Assembly: GCF_001428005.1 (NCBI RefSeq)
Contig: NZ_LMSB01000045.1
Span: 1 to 64,000 of the forward strand
Length of the DNA stretch: 64,000 nt
Direction: 5' to 3'
Origin: Arthrobacter sp. Soil736
GTDB taxonomy: Bacteria; Actinomycetota; Actinomycetes; Actinomycetales; Micrococcaceae
Both the position numbers and the translations under genes were made by a program. The notes beneath the pieces are model-generated. The model worked only from the letters and a program-made list of their open reading frames with translations. It was not told where the DNA came from and did not search any database. Of the stretch, positions 1 to 7,795 are shown one piece after another (the first letter of the stretch is position 1; each line of letters starts with the position of its first letter).

Positions 1-138
1 CCGCCCAGCCACAACCGCCCGCCAGAACCAATGGCGAGACGACAACGAACTTTCTCCTGCCACGGCGCGGCAGCGACGCCTGACCGCTAGGTAGCAGCAC
101 GCGCGGTTCTGAAGCCTGAGAACGGCGTGAGCTGCTAT
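1..138. other. Window edge, no assignable gene
   Basis: The first 138 bases lie downstream of the methyltransferase stop codon. All three forward frames are open from the window edge and stop within about 95 bases, so a gene tail could end here, but none of the three short peptides resembles a family I know. I see no clear terminator. Confidence 0.3.
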
Positions 139-1011
139 CTAGTTGGGCGGGTAGGAGGCGAACTCGGCGTGCGCGCCCAACCGCTTGGCCATGACGTCGA
201 TCGCCGGCTGGTTCTGGTCCACGCAGACAAACCTGCGGCCCAGCTTGGCGGCAACTGCGCCGAGCGTCCCGGAACCGGCAAAGAAATCCAGGCACCAGTC
301 GCCGGGCCGGCTTGAGGCAGCAACCACGCGGCGCACCAGGCCTTCCGGCTTCTGCGTCGGATAGCCCGTCTTCTCCTTGCCCGTGGGGGAGACGATGGTG
401 TGCCACCAGACGTCGGTGGGGAGTTTGCCCAGCTCACGTTTGGCGGGCGTCACGAGCCCCGGCGCCATGTACGGCTCCCGGTCCACTTCGGCGCTGTTGA
501 AGTGGTATTTTGCCGGATTCTTCACGTAGACAAGGATGTTGTCGTGCTTGGTGGGCCAGCGGTATTTGGCGCGCGCCCCGTAGTCGTACGCCCAGATGAT
601 CTCGTTCAGGAAGCACTCCCTGCCGAAGATGGCGTCCAGCATGACCTTGGCATAGTGCACCTCGCGGTAGTCCAGGTGCAGGTACAGCGTGCCGTCGTCA
701 GCCAGCAGGCGCCATGCCTCGACCAGCCGCGGCTCCAGGAAGGACCAGTAGTCACTAAAGGCGTCGTCGTAGCGGTGCAGGGCGCCCTTGATCGTGTCAT
801 AGGAACGGCCCTTGAAGCCGACCCGGTCACCGTCGCCGCCGGCGTTGAGCACCATCCTGGTTTCCTGGCGCTGCTGCGCCCGGCCGGTGTTGAACGGCGG
901 GTCCACGTAAATGAGCGTGAAGGCGCCGTCCGGCAGCGTGGGGAGGAACTGCGCGTTATCCGCGTGCACCACCAGGTTGCTGCCGTCCGGCGCCCAGACA
1001 GTTTCAGTCAT
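139..1011 (-). CDS. DNA methyltransferase (N6-adenine/N4-cytosine type), orphan
   Basis: A 290-residue site-specific DNA methyltransferase that should transfer a methyl group from S-adenosylmethionine to an exocyclic amino group in DNA. The catalytic motif DPPFNTG lies at residues 37-43 and the cofactor motif FAGSGT at 244-249, just after TQKPEGL at 219-225. Catalytic motif before cofactor motif is the beta-type order, and DPPF favours adenine. The ATG start follows the helicase stop codon by 8 bases, so the two are probably co-transcribed. No restriction endonuclease or specificity gene is visible nearby, so it looks like a solitary methylase; the target sequence cannot be read from the protein. 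It could act in regulation or mismatch handling instead of restriction. Confidence 0.88.
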   Translation of the reverse strand: MTETVWAPDGSNLVVHADNAQFLPTLPDGAFTLIYVDPPFNTGRAQQRQETRMVLNAGGDGDRVGFKGRSYDTIKGALHRYDDAFSDYWSFLEPRLVEAWRLLADDGTLYLHLDYREVHYAKVMLDAIFGRECFLNEIIWAYDYGARAKYRWPTKHDNILVYVKNPAKYHFNSAEVDREPYMAPGLVTPAKRELGKLPTDVWWHTIVSPTGKEKTGYPTQKPEGLVRRVVAASSRPGDWCLDFFAGSGTLGAVAAKLGRRFVCVDQNQPAIDVMAKRLGAHAEFASYPPN

Positions 1012-1019
1012 TGAGGCTT

Positions 1020-2735
1020 TTAGGCCTCGGTGCCGCTTGGCTGTGAGCCGGTTGCCGCCGACTCGCTGCCGGCCACCACTTCGCCGTTACGGCGGCGGGT
1101 GCGCGTGCGGTTGCGGCGCGCGCGCGACGGCTGCTCGCCGTCGGCGGTTGCCGTTGCGGCGGAACCTGCTGCGGGGCCGGTTGCTGCGTCAGTGGCGGAC
1201 TCGGAGGAACGACGACGGCGGTCTCCCGAACGTCCGCCCGTTTCGCCGCCGCTGCGGCGGCTGCCTTCCCTGCTGCCGGTGCGGCCGGCGTCGCGTCCGC
1301 CGGAACGGCCGCTCTCGCGTGCGCTGTCCCGTCCGCTGCTGCGGGTGGTCTTCTTGCCGGTCTCGCCCAGGTCCTCCAGGACTTCGGCGTCGACGCCGGC
1401 CAGCGTGCGCTTGCTGCGCGGCAGCCGGCCCTTGGTGCCTTCCGGAATGTCCAGGTCCTCGTACAGGTGGGCCGAGGAGGAGTACGTTTCGATGGGCTCG
1501 GGAACGCTCAGCCCCAGCGCTTTGTTGATGAGGCCCCAGCGCGGCATGTCGTCCCAGTCCACGAACGTGACGGCGGTGCCCTTGTTGCCGGCGCGGCCGG
1601 TGCGGCCCACGCGGTGCAGGTAGATCTTCTCGTCCTCGACGCACTGGTAGTTGATGACGTGCGTGACGTCGTCGACGTCGATGCCGCGGGCGGCGACGTC
1701 GGTGGCAACAAGGACGTCCACCTTGTTGTTGCGGAAGGCGCGGAGGGCCTGCTCGCGGGCGCCCTGTCCGAGGTCGCCGTGGATGGCGGCGGCGGCGAAC
1801 CCGCGGTCCACGAGTTCCTCGGCAACCTTTGCGGCTGTGCGCTTGGTCTTGGTGAAGATGATGGTGCGGCCGCGGCCGCGGGCCTGCAGGATGCGGGCAA
1901 CGACCTCGGTCTTGTCCATGCTGTGCGCACGGTAGATGAGCTGGCGGATGTCGCGCTTGGTCAGGCCCTCGTCGTCCGGATCCGCGGCGCGGATGTGGGT
2001 GGGCTGCGTCATGTACCGGCGGGCCATGGCGATGACCGGGCCAGGCATCGTGGCGGAGAACAGGAGCGTCTGGCGGACGGCCGGCGTGCCGGCGATCAGG
2101 GTCTCGACGTCCGGAAGGAAGCCGAGGTCCAGCATTTCGTCGGCTTCGTCAAGCACCACGATCTTGACGTTCTTCAGAACCAGGTGCTTCTGCTTGTAGA
2201 GGTCAATCAGGCGGCCGGGGGTGCCCACCACCACCTCCACGCCCTTCTGGAGTGCCTCGACCTGCGGCTCGTAGGCGCGGCCGCCGTAAATCGTGGCGAT
2301 CCGGGCATTGCGCTTGCGTGATGCGTTCTGGAGGTCGTTGGCAACCTGCACGGCGAGCTCACGCGTAGGAACGATCACCATGGCCTGCGGGGCACCCGGG
2401 GCGGGCAGCTTGTCAAAGCCGGCGTCGTCCGGGCCCACCACGCGCTGCAGCGCAGGAATGCCGAAGCCGAGGGTCTTGCCCGTGCCGGTCTTGGCCTGGC
2501 CGATGATGTCGTGGCCGGACAGTGCCACGGGCAGCGTCATCGCCTGGATGGGGAAGGGGTGGGTGATGCCGGCATCGGCGAGGGACTCGACAATATCGGC
2601 GCGCACGTTGTAGTCCGCAAAGGACTTCTCCGCTATTTCGTGGGGTTTCTCATCGGAGATGATGGTCTCTTCAGGCTCGATGGTCTCGGTTCCGGAGTCA
2701 TCAGAGAGAAGCTGGTGGGTATGCAATTCACTCAC
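1020..2735 (-). CDS. rhlE: DEAD-box ATP-dependent RNA helicase
   Basis: A 571-residue RNA helicase of the RhlE/CsdA group that unwinds RNA duplexes using ATP. Motifs in order: Q motif around F39-Q64, AKTGTGKT 81-88, PTREL 123-127, TPGR 172-175, DEAD 196-199, SAT 227-229, then ARGIDV and HRVGRTGR in the second RecA domain. From about residue 450 the protein is a disordered Arg/Ser/Gly-rich tail, typical of actinobacterial homologues and probably RNA-binding. The GTG start at 2735 has an AAGGAAA-like ribosome site upstream. It heads a probable operon with the methyltransferase. The roughly 215-base leader suggests post-transcriptional control, as in cold-shock helicases. The symbol rhlE is by analogy with mycobacteria. 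Confidence 0.92.
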   Translation of the reverse strand: MSELHTHQLLSDDSGTETIEPEETIISDEKPHEIAEKSFADYNVRADIVESLADAGITHPFPIQAMTLPVALSGHDIIGQAKTGTGKTLGFGIPALQRVVGPDDAGFDKLPAPGAPQAMVIVPTRELAVQVANDLQNASRKRNARIATIYGGRAYEPQVEALQKGVEVVVGTPGRLIDLYKQKHLVLKNVKIVVLDEADEMLDLGFLPDVETLIAGTPAVRQTLLFSATMPGPVIAMARRYMTQPTHIRAADPDDEGLTKRDIRQLIYRAHSMDKTEVVARILQARGRGRTIIFTKTKRTAAKVAEELVDRGFAAAAIHGDLGQGAREQALRAFRNNKVDVLVATDVAARGIDVDDVTHVINYQCVEDEKIYLHRVGRTGRAGNKGTAVTFVDWDDMPRWGLINKALGLSVPEPIETYSSSAHLYEDLDIPEGTKGRLPRSKRTLAGVDAEVLEDLGETGKKTTRSSGRDSARESGRSGGRDAGRTGSREGSRRSGGETGGRSGDRRRRSSESATDAATGPAAGSAATATADGEQPSRARRNRTRTRRRNGEVVAGSESAATGSQPSGTEA

Positions 2736-3034
2736 AGGGGAGTTTCCTTATTCATTTGGGCATTGACGCCGCCTGCTCAACGGGGCCGGCCCAAGGGGCC
2801 GTTCCGGAGCACGTCGGGCGCGCAAGCAATTCCAGTGGAAGCCGATCGCGGGCTATCTAAATGCTGGCACTGGGGACCAGCGGGTGTGTCTCAAGATCGC
2901 GTAGGGGCGGGCTTGTTGAATTCAAAATCAAGGAAATCAACGACCGGGCATCCATTACTACCCCTTCAGTCTAGCTGGCAAAACCGGATTCACTGACTGG
3001 CGCGGCCGCGCACCGGCAGGAACCAGCTGCAGGA
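2736..3034. other. Helicase leader and intergenic region
   Basis: 299 bases between the helicase start and the end of the RNB ribonuclease gene, both on the minus strand. No gene is visible. It should hold the helicase promoter (see 2954-2981) and a long untranslated leader containing a GC-rich inverted segment near 2780-2805 (GGGGCCGGCCC followed by GGGGCC). Confidence 0.5.
2954..2981 (-). promoter_or_regulatory. Candidate promoter of the DEAD-box helicase
   Basis: Read on the minus strand, TTGCCA (2976-2981) resembles a -35 box and TAGTAAT (2954-2960) a -10 box, 15-16 bases apart. Transcription from here would give a leader of about 215 bases. Spacing is slightly short, so confidence is modest. 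Confidence 0.35.
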
Positions 3035-4573
3035 TCAGCCCACGAGCTCGAGGTGGATCTCGCGCGTGGCGATGTCCGAGGAGATAAGACGGACCCTCAC
3101 CTTGGTGCCTGGCTCCATTTCGCCGGCGCATCTGGCCGTGACGGCCGGCTCCGCTATCTGGACGACGCCGGACGGGCCTGTGCCGTTGAAAGCCTTGCCG
3201 TTGAAACCTTTGCCGTTGGACGGTTTGCCGTTGGAACCCCTGCCGTTCCCGTTCCCGTTCCCGTTGCCGTTGCCGTTTTTGGCGGGCTTCGACCCGGAGA
3301 TCACCACGGCGTCGAATTCCTGGCCAATGTGGTTGATCAGCAGGGCGGCCTCCACGGTGTCCAGGGCCAGCTTCTCCATCCTCGAAGCCAACTGGTCCGA
3401 CGCAGCCATGATGACCGGCAAGGAGGGAAGCGCTTCACGGGCCCAGGCCGGCACGGTCTTGTTGTTGCTCAGTGCCTCGCAAATGACCAGGACGAAGCGG
3501 TCCACGAGCCGGCGCAGCGGCGCCGTGGTGTGTGCGTACGCCGTCCCGATGGCGGACTGGGTGGCCGCATCCGGGGCCGTCCCGTCGAAGTGGGTGTATC
3601 CGGCCCCGCGGAAGAGCATGCTTGCCGAATGGAGGATGGCCAGCTGCCGGTGGTCGGTGGGATCCAGCGTCCGGAGGTAATCCCCGTAGCTGGCCTTTCC
3701 GTCCCACGGCTTCCCCAGGGCGGCGGTCTGGCGCCTGAAGTGGCTGAGGGAGCGTTCGTCCGGTGCCGGCATGGTGCGCAGGATGCCCACTTTGCCCTCA
3801 AGCATCAGGGAGGCCGCCGCCATCCCCGTCATGAGGGAAATCTGGGCGTTCCAGTCCTCCACCGGAAGCGGCGGCGCCGCCACAATCCGGTAGCCGCCGT
3901 CGGGAAGCTGCACAATTTCCTGCTCCGGCATGTTCAGGCTTGCCCCGCCGCGTGCCCGTTCAAGCTCGACCCGCTTCAGCCCGACCTCTCTCAGGAGCAC
4001 AAGCACCGGCGCGGCCGTTCCGGCGTCAAGTTCAGCCTGGACGCTCTTGTAGTTGAGCTTGGCCCGGCTGCGCACCATTGCCCGGCGCACCAGCACGGAG
4101 GTCACCTCGGCTGCGGCATCGAGCTCGAAGTCCCACACGAACGCTGAACAGAGCTGCCCGGCAAGCAGGCTGCCGGCATTCTCACTGATGACTACCGGGT
4201 GCAGCGGAATGCGGCCGTCCGGGGCGTAGAAGGTCTGTCCGCGGCGTCGGGTCTCGGCGTCGAGCGCACCGCCCGGAGCCACGAAGGACGGCACGTCCGC
4301 GATGGCATAGAGAATCCGGTAGCCGTCTCCTGACCGTTCGATGAAGAGTGCCTGGTCCAGGTCGGTGGATGACGGCGGATCGATCGTCATGAACTCGACG
4401 GCGGTCATATCAAGTTCGGGAAGCTGCCGCTCCGCGACGGCCGCTTCCGCTTCCTTGAGCACATCCTCCGGGAACGCTCCCGGCAGTTCCAGCTCCGTTC
4501 GGAGCGCGCTCAGGGCGTCCGTCAGCGCACTGGTCTGCTCGTGGACGCTGGGGGACAAGCGATGATGTGACAC
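3035..4573 (-). CDS. RNB-domain ribonuclease (RNase II/R family)
   Basis: A 512-residue 3'-5' exoribonuclease. The RNB domain fills residues 55-430. Its metal-binding cluster is IDPPSSTDLDQAL with D65, D71 and D73, and a catalytic-arginine segment YAHTTAPLRRLVDRF lies at 346-360. A short S1-like beta segment closes the protein (about 469-512). Residues 433-466 are an Asn-Gly repeat linker encoded by hexamer-like DNA repeats. No N-terminal cold-shock domains are present, so it is shorter than RNase R, as usual for this actinobacterial group. The GTG start at 4573 has no SD sequence and lies 41 bases from a divergent gene, which suggests a leaderless transcript. Confidence 0.88.
   Translation of the reverse strand: MSHHRLSPSVHEQTSALTDALSALRTELELPGAFPEDVLKEAEAAVAERQLPELDMTAVEFMTIDPPSSTDLDQALFIERSGDGYRILYAIADVPSFVAPGGALDAETRRRGQTFYAPDGRIPLHPVVISENAGSLLAGQLCSAFVWDFELDAAAEVTSVLVRRAMVRSRAKLNYKSVQAELDAGTAAPVLVLLREVGLKRVELERARGGASLNMPEQEIVQLPDGGYRIVAAPPLPVEDWNAQISLMTGMAAASLMLEGKVGILRTMPAPDERSLSHFRRQTAALGKPWDGKASYGDYLRTLDPTDHRQLAILHSASMLFRGAGYTHFDGTAPDAATQSAIGTAYAHTTAPLRRLVDRFVLVICEALSNNKTVPAWAREALPSLPVIMAASDQLASRMEKLALDTVEAALLINHIGQEFDAVVISGSKPAKNGNGNGNGNGNGRGSNGKPSNGKGFNGKAFNGTGPSGVVQIAEPAVTARCAGEMEPGTKVRVRLISSDIATREIHLELVG
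3176..3277 (-). repeat. In-frame Asn-Gly coding repeat
   Basis: Degenerate hexanucleotide repeats inside the RNB ribonuclease gene (on the plus strand, gttccc and gttgcc units followed by longer gccgttgga-like units). They encode a run of NG dipeptides and then NGK(P/G/A)-type units between the catalytic domain and the C-terminal beta segment. Unit changes are multiples of three, so length variation would keep the frame. Confidence 0.8.
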
Positions 4574-4614
4574 GAAAATCAGGTTAGCCCGAATTGCGCC
4601 GTTAGTCTTGGATT

Positions 4615-5301
4615 ATGGGCACATCCTCGGCTGACACCGCTCGGTACGACCGCTTCGTGGCAGATCTGTTCGGCGTCATGGCATACGGCGAGCTTTCCGC
4701 CTTCGAACGGCTCTCCTCGGACGCCCGCTACTCACCCACGCTGCACGACCGCGCCGTGCTCGGCCGGATCGCCGTCATCGAGTTCCAGCATTACGAGATC
4801 GTGAGTGCCAAGCTCGCCGCCATGGGCGTTGACGTCGAGGACGCCATGCTCCCGTTCCAGGCCGCCGTGGACCACTTCCATGAGCGGACCCGCCCGGCGG
4901 ACTGGTACGAATCCCTGATGAAGGCCTACGTGGTGGACACCGTCTCCGCCGACTTCTACCGCATGGTGGCCCGGTATGTGGACGCCGAAACCCGGGACGT
5001 CATCGAACAGATCCAGTCGTCGGAGGAAGCAACGGCCGTGCTCCGGCAACGTCTGAAAGGTGCACTCGCGGATGATCCGCGGCTCGCCTCGCGGCTGGCG
5101 CTGTGGGGCCGCCGGCTCCTTGGCGAGGCGGTCACGCAGGCCCAAAGGGTGGGCTACGAACACGCCTTCCTGAGCGGACTGCTCACCAATGCGGAGAGCG
5201 GTGCAAACGATGCCGCGGCGCGGGAGCTGGTACGCAGCCTCACTACGGAACTCGCGGAAAACCACTCGCGGCGGATGGTGCAGCTCGGACTGAGCGGGTA
5301 G
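4615..5301 (+). CDS. Ferritin-like fold protein (MiaE-like family)
   Basis: A 228-residue helical protein of the ferritin-like superfamily related to the tRNA-(ms2io6A)-hydroxylase group (PF13794 type). Candidate di-metal ligands are E26/E31, E56 and H59 (in IEFQHYE), D108/D113, and the Glu/His pair in ELAENH near the C-terminus. In mycobacteria a homologue (Rv3210c, from memory) also sits beside the RhlE helicase. Its substrate is unknown; an oxidase or hydroxylase on RNA is possible because of its RNA-enzyme neighbours, but that is inference. The ATG at 4615 lacks an SD sequence, and TTAGTC about 7 bases upstream could be a -10 box of a leaderless transcript. Confidence 0.8.
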   Translation: MGTSSADTARYDRFVADLFGVMAYGELSAFERLSSDARYSPTLHDRAVLGRIAVIEFQHYEIVSAKLAAMGVDVEDAMLPFQAAVDHFHERTRPADWYESLMKAYVVDTVSADFYRMVARYVDAETRDVIEQIQSSEEATAVLRQRLKGALADDPRLASRLALWGRRLLGEAVTQAQRVGYEHAFLSGLLTNAESGANDAAARELVRSLTTELAENHSRRMVQLGLSG

Positions 5302-5349
5302 CAGCCCGCCCGTCCGGCAACGGTCGCGGCGGCTGCCAGGCGTACGCCG

Positions 5350-6054
5350 CTACGACGCAGCGGCCGCCGGCTCGGCGGCATCCAGGGCAGCCAGCAGCTC
5401 GGCTGCCGCGGCCTCCGGGTCCGGAGCCTCGGTGATGGCACGCACCACCACGATCCGGTTGGCACCGGCCGCCAGGACCTCCTCCACGTTGCTGAGATCG
5501 ATCCCGCCGATGGCGAACCAGGGCAGGAGCAGGCCGCCGACTCTCTCCTCATCCGCCTTCCGGACCGCCTCCGCGGCATACCGGACAAGGTCAAGACCGA
5601 CGGCGGCACGTCCCGGTTTCGTGGGGGTGGCCCACACCGGACCCACACAGAAATAGTCCAGCCCGGTGCGGCCGTGGGTGGCGGCGATGGCGGCATCCAC
5701 CTGGCCGGTGGTGTGCGTGGACAAGCCGATCACCGTGGAGGCGTGCAGCAGCTTCCGCGCCGAGCGGAGCGGCAGGTCCTTCTGGCCGATGTGGAACACC
5801 GGTGCGCCGGACAGCGATGCGATGTCGGCCCGGTCGTTGACGGCCCAGAGCCGGCCGTGCCTGTGGGCTGCCTGGCCCAGGACGTCCAGGAGTTCGAGTT
5901 CCTCGGCGGCCTCGATGGTTTTGTCCCTCAGCTGGATGATGTCCACCCCGCCGGCGAATGCCGCATCAACGAAGTCAGCGAAATCGCCGCGCTCCTTGCG
6001 GGCATCGGTGCAGAGGTACAGGCGGGCGGTCGTGTGGACGTCATGCGCGGTCAT
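5350..6054 (-). CDS. thiE: Thiamine-phosphate synthase ThiE
   Basis: A 234-residue TIM-barrel enzyme that joins hydroxymethylpyrimidine diphosphate to thiazole phosphate to make thiamine phosphate. Family segments visible are IIQLRDK near residue 40, the VNDRADI segment near 75, GLDYFCVGPVWATPTK near 130, and the phosphate-binding FAIGGI segment near 185. It is transcribed away from thiO-thiS-thiG, and only about 35 bases separate its ATG from the TPP aptamer, which lies on the opposite transcript. The riboswitch therefore does not control it directly. The last residues are Ala-rich. Confidence 0.93.
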   Translation of the reverse strand: MTAHDVHTTARLYLCTDARKERGDFADFVDAAFAGGVDIIQLRDKTIEAAEELELLDVLGQAAHRHGRLWAVNDRADIASLSGAPVFHIGQKDLPLRSARKLLHASTVIGLSTHTTGQVDAAIAATHGRTGLDYFCVGPVWATPTKPGRAAVGLDLVRYAAEAVRKADEERVGGLLLPWFAIGGIDLSNVEEVLAAGANRIVVVRAITEAPDPEAAAAELLAALDAAEPAAAAS

Positions 6055-6089
6055 GGCACCTAGCCTAGTTCCTCTAAACTGGGCAGGTA

Positions 6090-6189
6090 CCGCGGGAGCC
6101 CGCTGCAGCTGTCACAAACGGCGCAGGGCTGAGAGGGCGTAAGAGCCGACCGCTTGACCTGATCCGGTTAGTACCGGCGTAGGGAAGGA
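6090..6189 (+). promoter_or_regulatory. TPP riboswitch (THI element)
   Basis: A thiamine pyrophosphate aptamer directly upstream of thiO. Signature pieces are GCGGGAGCCCG around 6091-6102, CTGAGA at 6129-6134, CTGATCCGG at 6159-6167 and GGCGTAGGGAA at 6176-6186. The GGGAAGGA ribosome site for the ATG at 6195 overlaps the closing strand, so ligand binding should hide it and block translation. No separate terminator hairpin is visible between aptamer and start, which fits translational control. Confidence 0.93.
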
Positions 6190-6194
6190 TTTCC

Positions 6195-7535
6195 ATGAAC
6201 CCTGGATCCGGCGGGAACACTTCTGCCACACCAACACTGCATGCCGATGTGGCCGTCATCGGCGGCGGCGTGGTGGGCCACGGGATCGCCTGGGAGGCAA
6301 GGCGCTCGGGACGCTCCGTGGTCCTCATCGATGAATCGCCCGGGACGGGTGCCAGCTGGGCGGCCGCTGGGATGCTGGCACCGGTCAGCGAGCTGCACTA
6401 CCAGGAAGAGGGACTCCTGGAGCTGATGCTCGAGTCCTCGGCCCGGTGGCCGGCCTTCGCTGCCGCGCTCGCCGACGGCGGCCGGGACACCGGTTATCTT
6501 CCGACGCCGACCCTCGCCGTCGGCGCGGACCCCGCCGACCGCCGCGCCCTGATGGACCTCCGCGAAGTCCAGCGGGCGAGCGGGCTCGTCGTCGAACCCC
6601 TGACCATCCGGGAGGCACGGTCCCGGGAGCCGCTGCTGAGCCCGGGCATCTCCTGCGCCCTGGACATCCCGGCCGACCACCAGGTGGATCCGCGGCGGCT
6701 CGTGGAAAGCCTCGCCGCTGCCCTGGCCGAGCACACCCCCGGCTCCGGGACCGCCGTCGCCGGAGCGTGGAAGGGGTACGCGGTCAGGGAACATGCCACC
6801 GGCCTGCTGTGGGACAGCGCGGGCGTCTGCGGGGTCCGGCTGACCGGCGGCGGGACTGTCCGGGCCGCCGAGACGGTGGTGGCCAACGGCCTAGCCGCGG
6901 GATCGCTGGACGGGCTGCCGGAGGGGCTCAGGCTTCCGCTGCGGCCGGTCTACGGGGACATTCTCAGGCTCAGGATTCCGGAGCGACTCCGCCCGCTGCT
7001 GACTGCCACAGTCCGGGGCATGGTCCGCGGGGTGCCCGTGTATCTGGTTCCGCGCCGGGACGGCACAGTGGTGATCGGTGCAACCCAGCGGGAAGACGAC
7101 CTTTCCGGGCCCAGCGCAGGCGGGGTGTATCAGCTGCTCAGGGATGCGCAGTCGCTGGTGCCTGCAGTGGCGGAGCTTGAGCTCCTTGAATCAACGGCAA
7201 GGGCGAGGCCGGGAACGCCGGACAATGCGCCCTTGCTGGGCCGTGTCCCGTCCGGCCCTGTCCCGTCGGGGCGAGGCTCCGGACCGGCAGTGGCCGGAGC
7301 AGCAGTGCCCGGACCAGCAGTGGCCCGAACCTCGGTGGCCGGGCTCATCATCGCCACCGGGTTTTTCCGCCACGGCGTGCTCCTGACCCCGGCAGCCTCA
7401 GTAATCTGCCGCGAGCTGATGGACGGCGTAGAGGACGGGCGGTGGGATGCCTTCCGGCCCGGGAGGTTTTCCCCGGAACTGTCCGGCAGTTCGCCATCCG
7501 GAACGGCCACATTCATCAGGCCCAGTCACATTTGA
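6195..7535 (+). CDS. thiO: Glycine oxidase ThiO
   Basis: A 446-residue FAD-dependent oxidase that turns glycine into dehydroglycine for the thiazole ring of thiamine. The FAD-binding motif VIGGGVVGHG is at residues 21-30, and the C-terminal part carries the usual IIATGFFRHGVLLTP segment. An Ala/Gly/Pro/Val-rich insertion (about residues 350-376) just before it is unusual and comes from locally repetitive DNA near 7245-7345. First gene of a TPP-controlled operon with thiS and thiG; the start is fixed by the riboswitch-linked ribosome site. Use of ThiO rather than ThiH points to aerobic thiazole synthesis. Confidence 0.92.
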   Translation: MNPGSGGNTSATPTLHADVAVIGGGVVGHGIAWEARRSGRSVVLIDESPGTGASWAAAGMLAPVSELHYQEEGLLELMLESSARWPAFAAALADGGRDTGYLPTPTLAVGADPADRRALMDLREVQRASGLVVEPLTIREARSREPLLSPGISCALDIPADHQVDPRRLVESLAAALAEHTPGSGTAVAGAWKGYAVREHATGLLWDSAGVCGVRLTGGGTVRAAETVVANGLAAGSLDGLPEGLRLPLRPVYGDILRLRIPERLRPLLTATVRGMVRGVPVYLVPRRDGTVVIGATQREDDLSGPSAGGVYQLLRDAQSLVPAVAELELLESTARARPGTPDNAPLLGRVPSGPVPSGRGSGPAVAGAAVPGPAVARTSVAGLIIATGFFRHGVLLTPAASVICRELMDGVEDGRWDAFRPGRFSPELSGSSPSGTATFIRPSHI

Positions 7536-7553
7536 CCAGAACGAGGAACCAGC

Positions 7554-7790
7554 ATGAACATCACACTGAACGGTATTGAACAGGCAGTAGGCGCCGGCGC
7601 CTCCGTCACAACACTTGTCAGCCAGGTCACCGGGCGCAAACTTGCCGCCAACGGACAGGCCGCTGACGGCCAACGGCTCGGGGTGGCCGTGGCTCGCAAC
7701 TCAGAGGTGGTGCCGCGGAGCCAGTGGCACAGCACTGCCCTTGCAGAGGGCGACGACATCGAACTCGTCACGGCAGTCCAGGGAGGATGA
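7554..7790 (+). CDS. thiS: Sulfur carrier protein ThiS
   Basis: A 78-residue ubiquitin-fold sulfur carrier ending in the required Gly-Gly (TAVQGG). Its C-terminus is adenylated and then thiocarboxylated to deliver sulfur to ThiG. A clear GAGGAA ribosome site precedes the ATG. It lies between thiO and thiG; its stop codon is followed at once by the thiG ribosome site. No dedicated ThiF is adjacent, so MoeZ about 3 kb downstream is a plausible activating enzyme (inference). Confidence 0.93.
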   Translation: MNITLNGIEQAVGAGASVTTLVSQVTGRKLAANGQAADGQRLGVAVARNSEVVPRSQWHSTALAEGDDIELVTAVQGG

Positions 7791-7795
7791 GGACG

